12,434 nucleotides of DNA from Deltaproteobacteria bacterium RIFCSPLOWO2_02_FULL_57_26 (GCA_001798455.1 MGSI01000006.1:1-12434); one strand, 5' to 3'. Positions 1-7,442 are shown, counted from the stretch's first letter. The notes: generated by a model from the sequence alone, not told the origin. Translations and numbers: made by a program.

Positions 1-747
1 GTCAAGCAGAAGACCGTCGAGTTAGAAGGAGCCAATCGCGAGATCGTTGAAGCCAGCCGGGCGAAGTCGGAATTCCTGGCGGCGATGTCCCATGAGCTTC
101 GGACTCCTCTAAACGTCATTATAGGAAATACAGACCTGATAAAAGATCGCTTCTTCGGCGAGATCACAGAAAAGCAACAGGAAGCGCTTGAGAAAATCCT
201 GCGTTATTCCCGCGTTCTGCTTAAACTCATCAATGATGTGCTAGCTCTCACCAGGATGGAGGCGAAGAAGATGTCCTTAGACGTATCCACGTTCAGTCTG
301 GAAGAGGTCATTGCTCATGTTCGAACCTACGTGGAGCAGATGAATCAGAGAAACCGTCTGAGGGTCCTATGGGATGTGAAGGATCATTTCCCCCTAATGA
401 CTACGGACGCCTTGAAGGTCGAAGAGATTCTCCAGAATCTAATCGGTAATGCCTTTAAGTTTACTCCCAAAGGTCAGATCGAGATCCGGATACGAGATCT
501 CATAAGAAAAAAGCGGATTGAGTTCAGCGTCAGCGATACCGGAATCGGTATAGAGGAAGGGGAGCTCGAGAAAATCTTTGGCGATTTTTATCAGCTCAGG
601 GAGGCGCACACGGGCGCTTATAGCGGGGTTGGTTTAGGATTAAGTATCGTCAAAAAGTACTTGGATCTGTTGCGGGGTGATATCCATGTCCAAAGTCAAC
701 CCTTAAAAGGGTCCACCTTTTCCTTCACTTTGCCCTATTCCATTTAG
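1..747 (+). CDS. Sensor histidine kinase, C-terminal part (HisKA + HATPase_c), cut by window start
   Basis: The reading frame is open from base 1, so the N-terminal sensor lies outside the window; 248 residues are visible. The first ~25 look like a charged helical linker entering the dimerisation helix. The H-box MSHELRTP carries the phospho-acceptor His at visible residue 31. The ATPase domain shows an N-box (QNLIGNAFKFTPKG, Asn at ~150), a G1 box (SDTGIGI, Asp at ~179), an FGDFYQL F-box and a G2 box (GVGLGLSIVKKY, ~209-220). The protein ends shortly after the last beta strand with no receiver domain, so it is a classical or PAS/GAF-linked kinase that autophosphorylates and passes phosphate to a response regulator. 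No regulator follows; the next gene is a metabolic enzyme. The signal sensed cannot be inferred. An in-frame ATG exists at 85, but it sits in the H-box and is not a credible start. Confidence 0.95.
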   Translation, partial: VKQKTVELEGANREIVEASRAKSEFLAAMSHELRTPLNVIIGNTDLIKDRFFGEITEKQQEALEKILRYSRVLLKLINDVLALTRMEAKKMSLDVSTFSLEEVIAHVRTYVEQMNQRNRLRVLWDVKDHFPLMTTDALKVEEILQNLIGNAFKFTPKGQIEIRIRDLIRKKRIEFSVSDTGIGIEEGELEKIFGDFYQLREAHTGAYSGVGLGLSIVKKYLDLLRGDIHVQSQPLKGSTFSFTLPYSI

Positions 748-839
748 CCTTCCGGATCAACCCGTCGCTTGACTTTTAGACCTTGCAAAAGTTAGACAGA
801 CTGAAGCGGGTTCGATCATCACTGAAGGAGAGAACGAAA

Positions 840-2015
840 ATGAGCAACGCGCTCGACGGCATTCGCATCCTCGAAATTGCAAGCTACGTGACGGGACCTT
901 TCGCTTCCATGCTCCTCGCCGACCTTGGGGCCGAAGTGATCAAGGTGGAGCAGCCTAAGCAGGGGGATCCGTTTCGCGGCTGGGGGGAGAAACTCTATTC
1001 GGGGACTTTCTGTAGTCTCAACCGGAATAAGAAAAGCGTGACTTTGGATCTCCGGCGGGACGAGGGGCGGGACATCGTGCTCCAGCTTGCCGCTCGATCC
1101 GACATCCTGATCGAGAATTTTCGCCCCGGGACGCTCGAGAAAAGAGGCGTTGGCTATGACGCGGTTCGACAACTTAACCCCAAGATCATTTATTGCTCCG
1201 TCTCGGGTTTCGGGCAACGGGGTCCGTACCGTGATCTCCCGGGCTACGATACGGTGGGGCAGGCGATGAGCGGTCTTTTAAGTTTGTGCACCGACCCGGA
1301 AAAGCCCCAAGGGATGGGGATCTCTTTTTCCGACCATCTGACGGGCATCTATGCCTGCTACGGAATCCTCGGTGCGTTGGTGAACCGGATGATGACCGGG
1401 GAAGGGCAGCAGGTGGAAACGTCGCTTTTGCGTGCTTCGGTCTCTTTCGTTAGCGAGAATGCGGTTCGTTACTTCGAGACCGGCGTGCTCCCGCGCCGAG
1501 CTGAGCGGACCAAGACGGCGGGCGTGTTCGCCTTCGTGGCTCAAGACAGCCTGCCGTTCGTCATCCACCTTTCCTCGCCGGATAAATTCTGGCGCGGCCT
1601 TCTGGAAGTTGTAGGGAAGCCGGAATGGGCGGAGGACCCGCGCTTTCGCGACCGCAAGGGACGGATTGAGAATTACGATGATCTGGTGCGCGAGCTGGAA
1701 CCGATCTTTCGCGGCCGGCGCAGGGAGGAGTGGCTCAGCCGGCTCCAGGAGCAGGATGTTCCGTGCGCGCCGCTGAACACGATAGAAGAGGTATTTCAGG
1801 ATCCCCAGGTTAAATCTTACGGTTTTCCAGTGGAGGTTGAGCACCCCAGGCTGGGCAAGGTTCGCCTGGTGGGAAGCGGGATCGATCTGAGCCGCACCCC
1901 GCCGAAAATCCGCATCCCGCCGCCCGCTCTAGGAGAACATACGGAGGAGGTCTTGGGGGCGCTCGGGTACGATGGGGCCGCCCTCTCCAGGCTCAAGGAG
2001 CAGGGAGTGGTTTGA
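840..2015 (+). CDS. Class III CoA-transferase (CaiB/BaiF, formyl-CoA transferase-like)
   Basis: A 391-residue enzyme of the family that moves CoA between carboxylic acids through aspartyl anhydride and thioester intermediates. The N-terminus (LDGIRILEIASYVTGPFASMLLADLGAEVIKVE) is the family's Rossmann-like opening. NRNKKSVTLDL and ENFRPG follow, then the central D-x3-G-x7-GAL-x10-GQ-V stretch. Asp165 in FSDHLTGIYA aligns by context with the catalytic Asp of formyl-CoA transferase. The C-terminal LGEHTEEVL motif is also present, and the length is normal. I chose ATG 840 because AAGGAG (825-830) lies 9 nt upstream and homologous sequence begins there; an upstream TTG at 783 would add 19 unconserved residues. 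The gene converges on the C-N hydrolase with 4 nt between stop codons. The acyl substrate is unknown; the family includes oxalate, carnitine, racemase and aromatic-acid enzymes. Confidence 0.93.
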   Translation: MSNALDGIRILEIASYVTGPFASMLLADLGAEVIKVEQPKQGDPFRGWGEKLYSGTFCSLNRNKKSVTLDLRRDEGRDIVLQLAARSDILIENFRPGTLEKRGVGYDAVRQLNPKIIYCSVSGFGQRGPYRDLPGYDTVGQAMSGLLSLCTDPEKPQGMGISFSDHLTGIYACYGILGALVNRMMTGEGQQVETSLLRASVSFVSENAVRYFETGVLPRRAERTKTAGVFAFVAQDSLPFVIHLSSPDKFWRGLLEVVGKPEWAEDPRFRDRKGRIENYDDLVRELEPIFRGRRREEWLSRLQEQDVPCAPLNTIEEVFQDPQVKSYGFPVEVEHPRLGKVRLVGSGIDLSRTPPKIRIPPPALGEHTEEVLGALGYDGAALSRLKEQGVV

Positions 2016-2036
2016 TCCCTCATTCGGGTGGGATCA
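2013..2036. terminator. Candidate bidirectional terminator hairpin between convergent genes
   Basis: A perfect 7-bp inverted repeat, TGATCCC (2013-2019) and GGGATCA (2030-2036), encloses a 10-nt loop. It spans the stop codon of the CoA-transferase (TGA 2013-2015) and that of the opposing C-N hydrolase (2022-2020). There is no clean T-run on either side (GGTTTCC on +, AACCACT on -), so intrinsic termination is only a possibility. Its position between convergent 3' ends is the main support. Confidence 0.35.
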
Positions 2037-3069
2037 GGTTTCCTTCCCGGATTAACCGCTCAATGATCTGCCTGGCCAAGGCCCGTGTTTCACTGGTGCT
2101 CTGGAGTTTGCGGTTGTGCCAGCCGTCGTTGGGCCAGCGTCGGGCTTTCGCATACACGCTGGCGTAGAGGTCGCTGCGGAGCTCGATCAGAAAGTTCCAC
2201 ACATGGCCCGAATCGGGCATGCGGGTCCTTTCCCACCGCAGGCTGTTGAGATCGATGGTGCCGGTGACCACGGCCTCCCCGGGCGCAGTGGACGTCGACT
2301 GAACCCGTCCCAGGTAGTCGACGATCTGGGACATGCCCCGGTAGCCCGCGGTGGGTCGGTTCGACCCCACAAAAGCTCCGGCGTTGACCGATAAGAAGTA
2401 GCACAGGTTCTCATAGGCGCGCGCTTGCCTGAGCACATCCCAGGCTTCTCCTTCGGGGGCGTACGGTTCGGAGGTGCAATGGATAAGAACCTCCGCCCCG
2501 CGCAGGGCCAGGCAACGGGCTACTTCCGGAAAAACCACATCGGTGCAGGTCAGGCAGCCGAGCCTTCCGATCTCGGTATCGACGACGGGAAACATGGAAT
2601 CTTCCCCGTATCGCTTCACGTATTCCGAGTAAATATCTCCCGGTCCGGTATACAGGGTGTTGAGGTTGTTGGGCCCGTTGTTCTTGCGGTATTTGAGGAT
2701 CACCTTGCCTTCGGGGCTAACGATGAAGCTCGTGTTGAAGAGACGGCCGGGCCATTCGTCGTCGCGCTCGTACAGGTTTGCGGCGATATAACAACCCCTT
2801 TCTTTCGCCTTCTTGCCGATTCGGTCGGTGACTTCCCCGGGGATGGTTTCGGCCAGAGCCAGCCATTCGTCCACGGAGCGCGGGCGGTATTGCCCGATGA
2901 TCCCGTACTCAGAAAAAACCGCCAGCCTGGCGTCGCCGAGTCTGAGGAAGGTCCAGTCCAGCAGTTCGAAGATGCGATCCAGATTCTCCCGGATAATCTC
3001 ATCGCGTCCTTTGGGGTTTACGATGACGCGCGTCTGCTGCTGGATCAGGGCTACTCGATAGGGTTTCAT
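2020..3069 (-). CDS. Carbon-nitrogen hydrolase (nitrilase superfamily amidase)
   Basis: A nitrilase-fold enzyme that hydrolyses a C-N bond (amide, carbamoyl or nitrile) through a Glu-Lys-Cys triad. Numbered from the ATG at 3069, the triad is Glu54 (FSEYG), Lys129 (KYRKNN) and Cys175 (TCTD, followed by VVFPEVAR); all three are intact. About 349 residues is somewhat longer than the ~270-residue minimal members and close to aliphatic amidases and nitrilases. NNLNTLYTGPGDIY and the RQARAYENLCYFLSVNAGAF stretch are typical subunit-interface sequence. Three in-frame ATGs (3078, 3075, 3069) follow a GGAGGAG; only 3069 has good spacing (about 9-11 nt). The gene lies 58 nt downstream of the co-directional binding-protein gene that ends at 3128, so the two are probably one transcript. 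Cytoplasmic, no signal peptide. Amidase is more likely than true nitrilase, but the substrate is not determinable. Confidence 0.88.
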   Translation of the reverse strand: MKPYRVALIQQQTRVIVNPKGRDEIIRENLDRIFELLDWTFLRLGDARLAVFSEYGIIGQYRPRSVDEWLALAETIPGEVTDRIGKKAKERGCYIAANLYERDDEWPGRLFNTSFIVSPEGKVILKYRKNNGPNNLNTLYTGPGDIYSEYVKRYGEDSMFPVVDTEIGRLGCLTCTDVVFPEVARCLALRGAEVLIHCTSEPYAPEGEAWDVLRQARAYENLCYFLSVNAGAFVGSNRPTAGYRGMSQIVDYLGRVQSTSTAPGEAVVTGTIDLNSLRWERTRMPDSGHVWNFLIELRSDLYASVYAKARRWPNDGWHNRKLQSTSETRALARQIIERLIREGNLIPPE

Positions 3070-3127
3070 GGTCATCATCTCCTCCGCCGTGGCTCAGGTG
3101 ATTTCTGTGGCAGGCGCTTTCATTCTA

Positions 3128-4144
3128 TTACCAGCCCTGGTAGAGCCTGTCCATGAACCCGCTCTCGTCCAGTTTCTTGCACAGGCTCATATCAACCACA
3201 TCCTCAGGCTTGAGTTGGACTGCCTTAGAATTAAGCCCGTGCTGGGCCATGAGCTTGAGAACCGATGCTACACCGGGAATTGTAGGGCAAGGCTTGCGCG
3301 GTAGCTCCTTGCGCAGGTCTTGGTAGGCTTTTTCCACCCGGTCAGGCTTATCCAGTCTCAAGTGCTTCGCGATGATTTGCTCCACGGCCTTTTTATTTGC
3401 GGGGTTATGAATAGAGGCGACCCCTTCAATGATGGCTTTGGCGATGGTCTCCACCAAGTCAGGGTTAGTCTTCATGAGCTTTCGCGAGGTGACTAGCCCG
3501 GAAGATTGAAACGGAATATTTTCTTTCCCGATATCCAGGAGGATGCGATACCCTTCGCTCGTCACCACCTGGCCCAGTTCGGGGGAGAGGCTTGTGGCCT
3601 CTACGCTGCCGGCGCGCAAGGCTGCTAGACGTTCCGGAACGCCTCCCACTTGTAGGAGGACAATATTGTCCCGTCGAGGATTGAGGCCGAGATGGTCGAG
3701 CGCTACATAGGTCGCCAGAGAAGCGGAACCGGAAGGCGTTCCGATGGCCACTTTTTTTCCTTTTAATTCTTCGCTGCTCTTAATGGTGGGGCGGGAGATG
3801 AAAAGATAATCCAGTCGATTTTGCAGGCCCAAGATCATGGTCAGGTCACCACCCGCGGTGACCGCGTTGGTTACATGGGTGGCCCCGATAAGACCCACGG
3901 CGACCTGGCCCGCAAGCATAGCCTGAGCGGCGCGGCCAGCGATGATAAAGACGAGGTCCACATCAAGGCCGTACTTCCGGAACAAACCCTGCTCCTTCGC
4001 CATCCACAGAGGTGTCACGTTACTGTTGATCGCTCCGTGAGCCAGAATAAGCTTGCTTGAAAGCTCAGCGCTCCGCGTTGCCGAGAGCGAACCTGAAATG
4101 AGCAGATGCGCGACAAGCACCATGAAGCTTACGAAAGATCTCAT
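3128..4144 (-). CDS. ABC transporter substrate-binding protein, NMT1/THI5-SsuA type
   Basis: A 338-residue periplasmic binding protein. Residues 1 to about 26 form a signal peptide: short basic start (MRS), hydrophobic core (FMVLVAHLLISGSL), Ala-rich cleavage zone and no lipobox Cys. The mature part begins with the family pattern KLILAHGAINSN, then WMAKEQGLFRKYGLDVDL, a GQVAVGLIGATH patch and LKGKKVAIGTPSGSA, as in NMT1/SsuA-like proteins that bind sulfonates, nitrate, pyrimidine precursors or aromatic acids. ATG 4144 is chosen because GGGAG lies 6 nt upstream and the signal peptide begins there. The frame stays open to 4291, but that extension would overlap the divergent hemerythrin gene. 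It is followed by the C-N hydrolase and has no permease of its own; it may feed the importer encoded at 4723-7304. The ligand is unknown. Confidence 0.9.
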   Translation of the reverse strand: MRSFVSFMVLVAHLLISGSLSATRSAELSSKLILAHGAINSNVTPLWMAKEQGLFRKYGLDVDLVFIIAGRAAQAMLAGQVAVGLIGATHVTNAVTAGGDLTMILGLQNRLDYLFISRPTIKSSEELKGKKVAIGTPSGSASLATYVALDHLGLNPRRDNIVLLQVGGVPERLAALRAGSVEATSLSPELGQVVTSEGYRILLDIGKENIPFQSSGLVTSRKLMKTNPDLVETIAKAIIEGVASIHNPANKKAVEQIIAKHLRLDKPDRVEKAYQDLRKELPRKPCPTIPGVASVLKLMAQHGLNSKAVQLKPEDVVDMSLCKKLDESGFMDRLYQGW

Positions 4145-4173
4145 CCCCTGCTCCCGTGGAAAACGTGTGTGGG

Positions 4174-4202
4174 CTTGTAACATGCGGGGAGGCCAATGTA
4201 AA
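4174..4202 (-). promoter_or_regulatory. Candidate sigma70-type promoter for the binding protein-hydrolase unit
   Basis: Reading the minus strand, TTTACA (4202-4197) is followed by a 17-nt spacer and TACAAG (4179-4174). These match the -35 consensus at 5 of 6 and the -10 consensus at 4 of 6 positions. The element lies 30 nt upstream of the ATG at 4144, in the 102-bp divergent spacer shared with the hemerythrin gene. Pattern match only. Confidence 0.38.
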
Positions 4203-4246
4203 TAGAAAGGGAGCTGGAGTCCATCTAGGCGGACAAGAGGGAGAAG

Positions 4247-4714
4247 ATGCGCCATCCGAGTTTGATCCGGCTTTCCCACGACCACCACCACGGCCTGGCC
4301 TTGGCGCTTAGATGCCGGAAACAGGCCCTAGGTCAGTTGAAACCTACGGGAGCTCAGGGTTTGAAGCAGAGAGCCGAGGAGGTGAGAAATTTCGTTGGGG
4401 TCAATCTCCGGCCTCATTTTCAAGCGGAAGAGGAGCTTGTTTTCCCCCACATGCGCGATCTCGTCTCCGAGAGCCAACCGTTGATTGAGGAGCTGCTTAA
4501 AGAGCACGAGTGGATCCGTGACGGCGCCGACCGGCTTCAAGAAAGTTCGAGTCTAGCCAAGCTCCTGTTTGACTTGGGAGACCTACTCGAACGTCACATT
4601 CGCCGCGAGGAGCGCGAGCTATTCCCTCTCTTTGAAAGCCGCGTAACCCCCGCTGAAGCGGAGAAGCTTAAGGTTGAGATAGAAAAAATCCTCGCCGGTC
4701 GCGACCGCAAGTAG
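4247..4714 (+). CDS. Hemerythrin HHE-domain protein
   Basis: A 155-residue, mostly helical cytoplasmic protein of the hemerythrin/HHE cation-binding family, which carries a non-heme di-iron centre. Expected ligands are present in order: the His cluster SHDHHHGLAL (residues 10-19), His57 and Glu61 in HFQAEEELVFP, His87 in KEHEWIRDGADRL, and His117 and Glu121 in HIRREERELFP. Stand-alone bacterial members are linked to oxygen, nitric oxide or iron-stress sensing or storage; which applies here is not shown. ATG 4247 follows a purine-rich GAGGGAGAAG stretch. It is divergent from the binding-protein gene (4144) and converges on the permease with 8 nt between stop codons, so it is transcriptionally separate from both importer units. 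Confidence 0.9.
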   Translation: MRHPSLIRLSHDHHHGLALALRCRKQALGQLKPTGAQGLKQRAEEVRNFVGVNLRPHFQAEEELVFPHMRDLVSESQPLIEELLKEHEWIRDGADRLQESSSLAKLLFDLGDLLERHIRREERELFPLFESRVTPAEAEKLKVEIEKILAGRDRK

Positions 4715-4722
4715 CCTCGGCT

Positions 4723-5493
4723 TCATGCTGCGGGCTCGCGGTGGTACCAGGGCAGCATGAGCTTCTCGGCCAGGATCACTACCCCGTACAATCCGAGGGA
4801 CATCAACACCAGATAGAAAAGCGCAGTGAACGCGAGAGGCGTATTGAACTGGCTGTTGGCCGAAAGGACCAGATAACCGAGGCCGGTCCTTCCCGAGATG
4901 AACTCCCCCACGATCGCCCCGATGACGGCGAAAGAGACCGCCATCTTGCAGGCCGCAAAGAGATAGGGGAGGGAGTGCGGCAGGCGGATTTTCCAGAAAA
5001 GAACCCAGCGGCTCCGCGACATGGCCCGGACAAGCTCCAACAGTTCCGGGTCCATATCGACCAAGCCCATGATCATGTTGATGACGATGGGAAAAAGAGC
5101 GACGAGAAAAGCATTCGCGATTTTGGATTCGATGCCGATGCCGATCCAGATAATGAATAGCGGGGCAATAGCGATCTTAGGAAAAGAATTGAACATGATG
5201 AGGGTGGGATAAAGCGTGTCGCGCAGGATAGAGAAGTGGATGATTCCGATGGCGAATAGGATCCCCATCACCAGAGCGAGTGCAAATCCAAGGATGGTCT
5301 CTTGGAGAGTTACCAGGGTATGGAAAAGCATCACTGAATTTTTGTCGGCGATGACGTCGATGATATGGGACGGCGCAGGAAAGAGCCATTCCGGGACCTG
5401 GAGAAAGCGTACCAGCGCTTCCCACACGAGGAGGGTCACGGTATAGAAGATGGTGATGCGCACGACCCTCCCTATCCGGCCTCCCTCATTCAT
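4723..5493 (-). CDS. ABC transporter permease (SsuC/TauC-like)
   Basis: A 256-residue inner-membrane permease of the binding-protein-dependent family. About six hydrophobic segments are visible: roughly residues 11-31, 56-86, 97-120, 125-146, 178-199 and 222-245. The cytoplasmic EAA-type coupling loop is MDPELLELVRAMSRSR...LPHSLPYL (147-178), followed by the usual GEFISGRTGLGYL. ATG 5493 is preferred because GGGAGG lies 9 nt upstream; the ATG at 5499 is too close to that site. The start overlaps the end of the ATPase gene by 8 nt, implying translational coupling. It pairs with the ATPase and the binding protein upstream. It would transport an organic anion or amine such as a sulfonate, nitrate or aromatic acid; the substrate is not visible. 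Confidence 0.93.
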   Translation of the reverse strand: MNEGGRIGRVVRITIFYTVTLLVWEALVRFLQVPEWLFPAPSHIIDVIADKNSVMLFHTLVTLQETILGFALALVMGILFAIGIIHFSILRDTLYPTLIMFNSFPKIAIAPLFIIWIGIGIESKIANAFLVALFPIVINMIMGLVDMDPELLELVRAMSRSRWVLFWKIRLPHSLPYLFAACKMAVSFAVIGAIVGEFISGRTGLGYLVLSANSQFNTPLAFTALFYLVLMSLGLYGVVILAEKLMLPWYHREPAA

Positions 5494-6259
5494 GGCCATC
5501 TTCCTCCCACAGGCGCCGTCTGATGCGGCTGCTGTGCCGGATGAATTCCGCCGTGTCCTTGACGAAGATCTCACGCGGTCGCGGAAGATCGATCTCCAGG
5601 GTGTCGAGGATTTTCCCTGGACGCGGCGACATGACCAGGACCCGGTCGGAAAGCATCACGGCCTCGTCGATGTCGTGGGTCACAAAGAGGACCGTGCTTT
5701 TCCACTCCTCCCAGAGCCGGAGCAGCTCGAAGCCCATCTTCTGGCGGGTTAGGGAGTCGAGGGCCCCGAAAGGCTCATCCATCAGCAGTAGGGACGGCTC
5801 AGCCACGAGGGCGCGGCACAGCGCGACCCGCTGCTGCATGCCCCCCGAAAGCTCAAAGGGGTACTTCCGTAAAAATTCTCCTAGACCCGCAGTCCGAAGA
5901 AGCCGCAAGGCCTTCGCCTCATATTCCTGCCGATCCAGTTGAAAGATCTCCACCGGCAGGAGCACATTGTCCAACACTCGGCGCCATTCCAGGAGTAGCG
6001 GCTTCTGGAAAACGATCCCGATGTCCCGGCGGGGCCCATCGACCTCTTGTCCCTCGATGGAGAGGGCTCCGCTCGTTCTCGGAAGAAGTCCGGCGAGGAT
6101 TTTGAGCAAGGTGGATTTGCCGCAGCCGCTCTGCCCGACGATGGAGACGAACTCCCCTTGCTTTACCGTAAAGAATACGTCGCGCAGCGCTTCGACATCC
6201 GTTCCGTCCCGGGAGCGATAGACCTTGCACAGCCGATCGATGCGAATCGACTCTGGCAT
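5486..6259 (-). CDS. ABC transporter ATP-binding protein (SsuB/TauB-like)
   Basis: A 257-residue nucleotide-binding subunit with every canonical motif: Walker A GQSGCGKST (42-50), Q-loop VFQKPLLLEWR (Gln85), signature LSGGMQQR (137-144), Walker B LLLMDEP with catalytic Glu162, D-loop GALD, and H-loop Thr-His195-Asp. The stretch FQKPLLLEWRRVLDNVLLP is characteristic of the nitrate/sulfonate/taurine importer subfamily. ATG 6259 begins 1 nt after the stop codon of the binding protein (TAG, 6263-6261) and lacks a clear ribosome-binding site, so it is probably translated by re-initiation. The frame extends upstream to 6358, but that part is antisense-like and unconserved. Its 3' end overlaps the permease start. 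Confidence 0.95.
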   Translation of the reverse strand: MPESIRIDRLCKVYRSRDGTDVEALRDVFFTVKQGEFVSIVGQSGCGKSTLLKILAGLLPRTSGALSIEGQEVDGPRRDIGIVFQKPLLLEWRRVLDNVLLPVEIFQLDRQEYEAKALRLLRTAGLGEFLRKYPFELSGGMQQRVALCRALVAEPSLLLMDEPFGALDSLTRQKMGFELLRLWEEWKSTVLFVTHDIDEAVMLSDRVLVMSPRPGKILDTLEIDLPRPREIFVKDTAEFIRHSSRIRRRLWEEDGHE

Positions 6260-6260
6260 G

Positions 6261-7304
6261 CTAGGGTAAGTTCGCCAGATCGGCTTCGAGGCTCGGGGTA
6301 ATCTTGAGCGGCTTCTTTTGAACGAAACGGTTCGTGTAAACCTCTTTGGGCGGCGCAAACTTCAAGAGGTCGGACATGAGTTTGACTTGAAAGGCCATCC
6401 GATCCGGCTCCATATAGCCCAAGCCATGCTCCTTTGCGCCTTTGGTCAGAAGGGCGTCGAGAGCGAAAAGGAGGGAAAGACGGGAGGTTTCCCTATCCAG
6501 TTCGGGATTGTCTTTCAGCGTAATATTCAAAGCCTCCTCCAGGTGCTCGACCGCATAAGCATACCCCTCCATCGTGGCGCCGAAGAAGTCGCCCACCATC
6601 TTCGGGTCCTTTTTGAGCACATCCCGATGGGTGACGATCCCGTTGCCATAGACCTTCCACCCATAATTCTCCCAGGGCAGAAAGACGAGCTTTTTACCCT
6701 CTTTGCGCGCCCTAAGAATGACGGGCTCATCGAATCCCGGACGGAAACCTGCAACCCAATCGACCTGTCCGCCAAAGAACGCCGCCGGTTTGGCGGCCGC
6801 CTCGATTGGAATATAGGGGACCTTGTTAATGTCGATGCCGGCAAGCTTGGCGAAGGCCGGCCACGTCGCCATAACGGCGGCTCCCTGCGCCTCCGCGAAG
6901 CTCTTTCCCTCAACGTCCTTGGGTTTGCGGATGTTCTTTTCTGCAAACGAAAGAATGCTCTCCGGGGCTTTCCCGATGATGACCCCGAGAATCGTCAGGG
7001 GAGCTCCCTTGCCGTTCGAGATGATGGCTGTGGGGAGGTTCACCTCGCCGAACTGAACCGTTCCGGCGGCCACGATTTTAGCGGTATCTCCGCTGCCGAA
7101 TCCGCGGGTGAACGTGACGTCGAGTCCCTTGGAAGCGTAAAATCCTTTTTCCTTGGCGACGAAAAAACCCGCGTGAAGCCCGCCCACGACCCAGGCGAAC
7201 TGCACTGAGACTTTTTTGCCCTGCGCTTCGGAGTGAGAGGGGAAGCCCACGGAGAATGCCATTCCGGCAATTGCTGCAAGCCCGGCGCATAGAATTTTCT
7301 TCAT
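6261..7304 (-). CDS. ABC transporter substrate-binding protein, NMT1-like
   Basis: A 347-residue periplasmic binding protein with a signal peptide (MKK, hydrophobic 4-20, probable cleavage after SEA at ~27). The mature start KVSVQFAWVVGGLHAGFFVAKEKGFYASKGLDVTF is the NMT1/THI5 signature: a ligand-binding strand, then the FxAKxxGxYxxxGLDV helix. VQFGEVNLPTAIISNGKGAPLTIL and an Asp-Trp hinge region (VDWVAGF) follow. AAGGAGG (7319-7313) sits 8 nt before ATG 7304. It is the first gene of the importer operon, followed by the ATPase (1-nt gap) and permease. It shares fold but little obvious sequence with the binding protein at 3128-4144, so the two probably bind different ligands or are old paralogues. 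Confidence 0.93.
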   Translation of the reverse strand: MKKILCAGLAAIAGMAFSVGFPSHSEAQGKKVSVQFAWVVGGLHAGFFVAKEKGFYASKGLDVTFTRGFGSGDTAKIVAAGTVQFGEVNLPTAIISNGKGAPLTILGVIIGKAPESILSFAEKNIRKPKDVEGKSFAEAQGAAVMATWPAFAKLAGIDINKVPYIPIEAAAKPAAFFGGQVDWVAGFRPGFDEPVILRARKEGKKLVFLPWENYGWKVYGNGIVTHRDVLKKDPKMVGDFFGATMEGYAYAVEHLEEALNITLKDNPELDRETSRLSLLFALDALLTKGAKEHGLGYMEPDRMAFQVKLMSDLLKFAPPKEVYTNRFVQKKPLKITPSLEADLANLP

Positions 7305-7326
7305 GGCTACTGCCTCCTTATTTGCG

Positions 7327-7356
7327 GCTTTGGGGCTGGTTCCGTTGGCCCAAAGC
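7327..7356. repeat. 8-bp perfect inverted repeat upstream of the importer operon
   Basis: GCTTTGGG (7327-7334) and CCCAAAGC (7349-7356) form an exact dyad with a 14-nt spacer. It lies just upstream of the importer ribosome-binding site (7313-7319) and abuts the possible minus-strand -10 element. It could be an operator for a dimeric regulator of the divergent operons, or a hairpin in the importer mRNA leader. No regulator gene is visible in the window. Confidence 0.45.
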
Positions 7357-7382
7357 TATCACCCTGTTGGAATTGAAGTCAA
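7355..7382 (-). promoter_or_regulatory. Weak candidate promoter for the importer operon
   Basis: On the minus strand TTGACT (7382-7377) has 5 of 6 matches to the -35 consensus. It is followed after 16 nt by GATAGC (7360-7355), a poor -10 match (3 of 6). The -10 element overlaps the end of the inverted repeat at 7327-7356, which would suit control by a repressor or activator. Confidence 0.28.
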
Positions 7383-7413
7383 GGGAAACTGGGAATCACC
7401 GAATCGGGGCTGC

Positions 7414-7442
7414 TTGAAAGGGGGGTTGGAGCTCAGTATATT
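7414..7442 (+). promoter_or_regulatory. Sigma70-type promoter for the aminotransferase operon
   Basis: TTGAAA (7414-7419), a spacer of exactly 17 nt and TATATT (7437-7442) give 5 of 6 matches to each consensus hexamer. Transcription would begin near 7449, leaving an ~84-nt leader before ATG 7533. That also argues against the GTG at 7455 as a start, since it would sit almost at the 5' end of the transcript. Confidence 0.6.

Noticed and set aside
783..839. Upstream TTG start for the CoA-transferase
   Set aside because: Adds 19 residues without family similarity, while ATG 840 has a well-placed AAGGAG.
2425..3156. Plus-strand open frame of 243 codons opposite the C-N hydrolase
   Set aside because: Antisense shadow of a gene whose catalytic triad is intact; no ribosome-binding site or recognisable motif.
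4145..4291. N-terminal extension of the binding protein to 4291
   Set aside because: Would bury the signal peptide and overlap the divergent hemerythrin gene; ATG 4144 has its own ribosome-binding site.
6318..7208. Long plus-strand open frame (296 codons) opposite the importer binding protein
   Set aside because: It is fully antisense to a well-supported gene with a signal peptide and ribosome-binding site, and its translation shows no domain or coherent motif.
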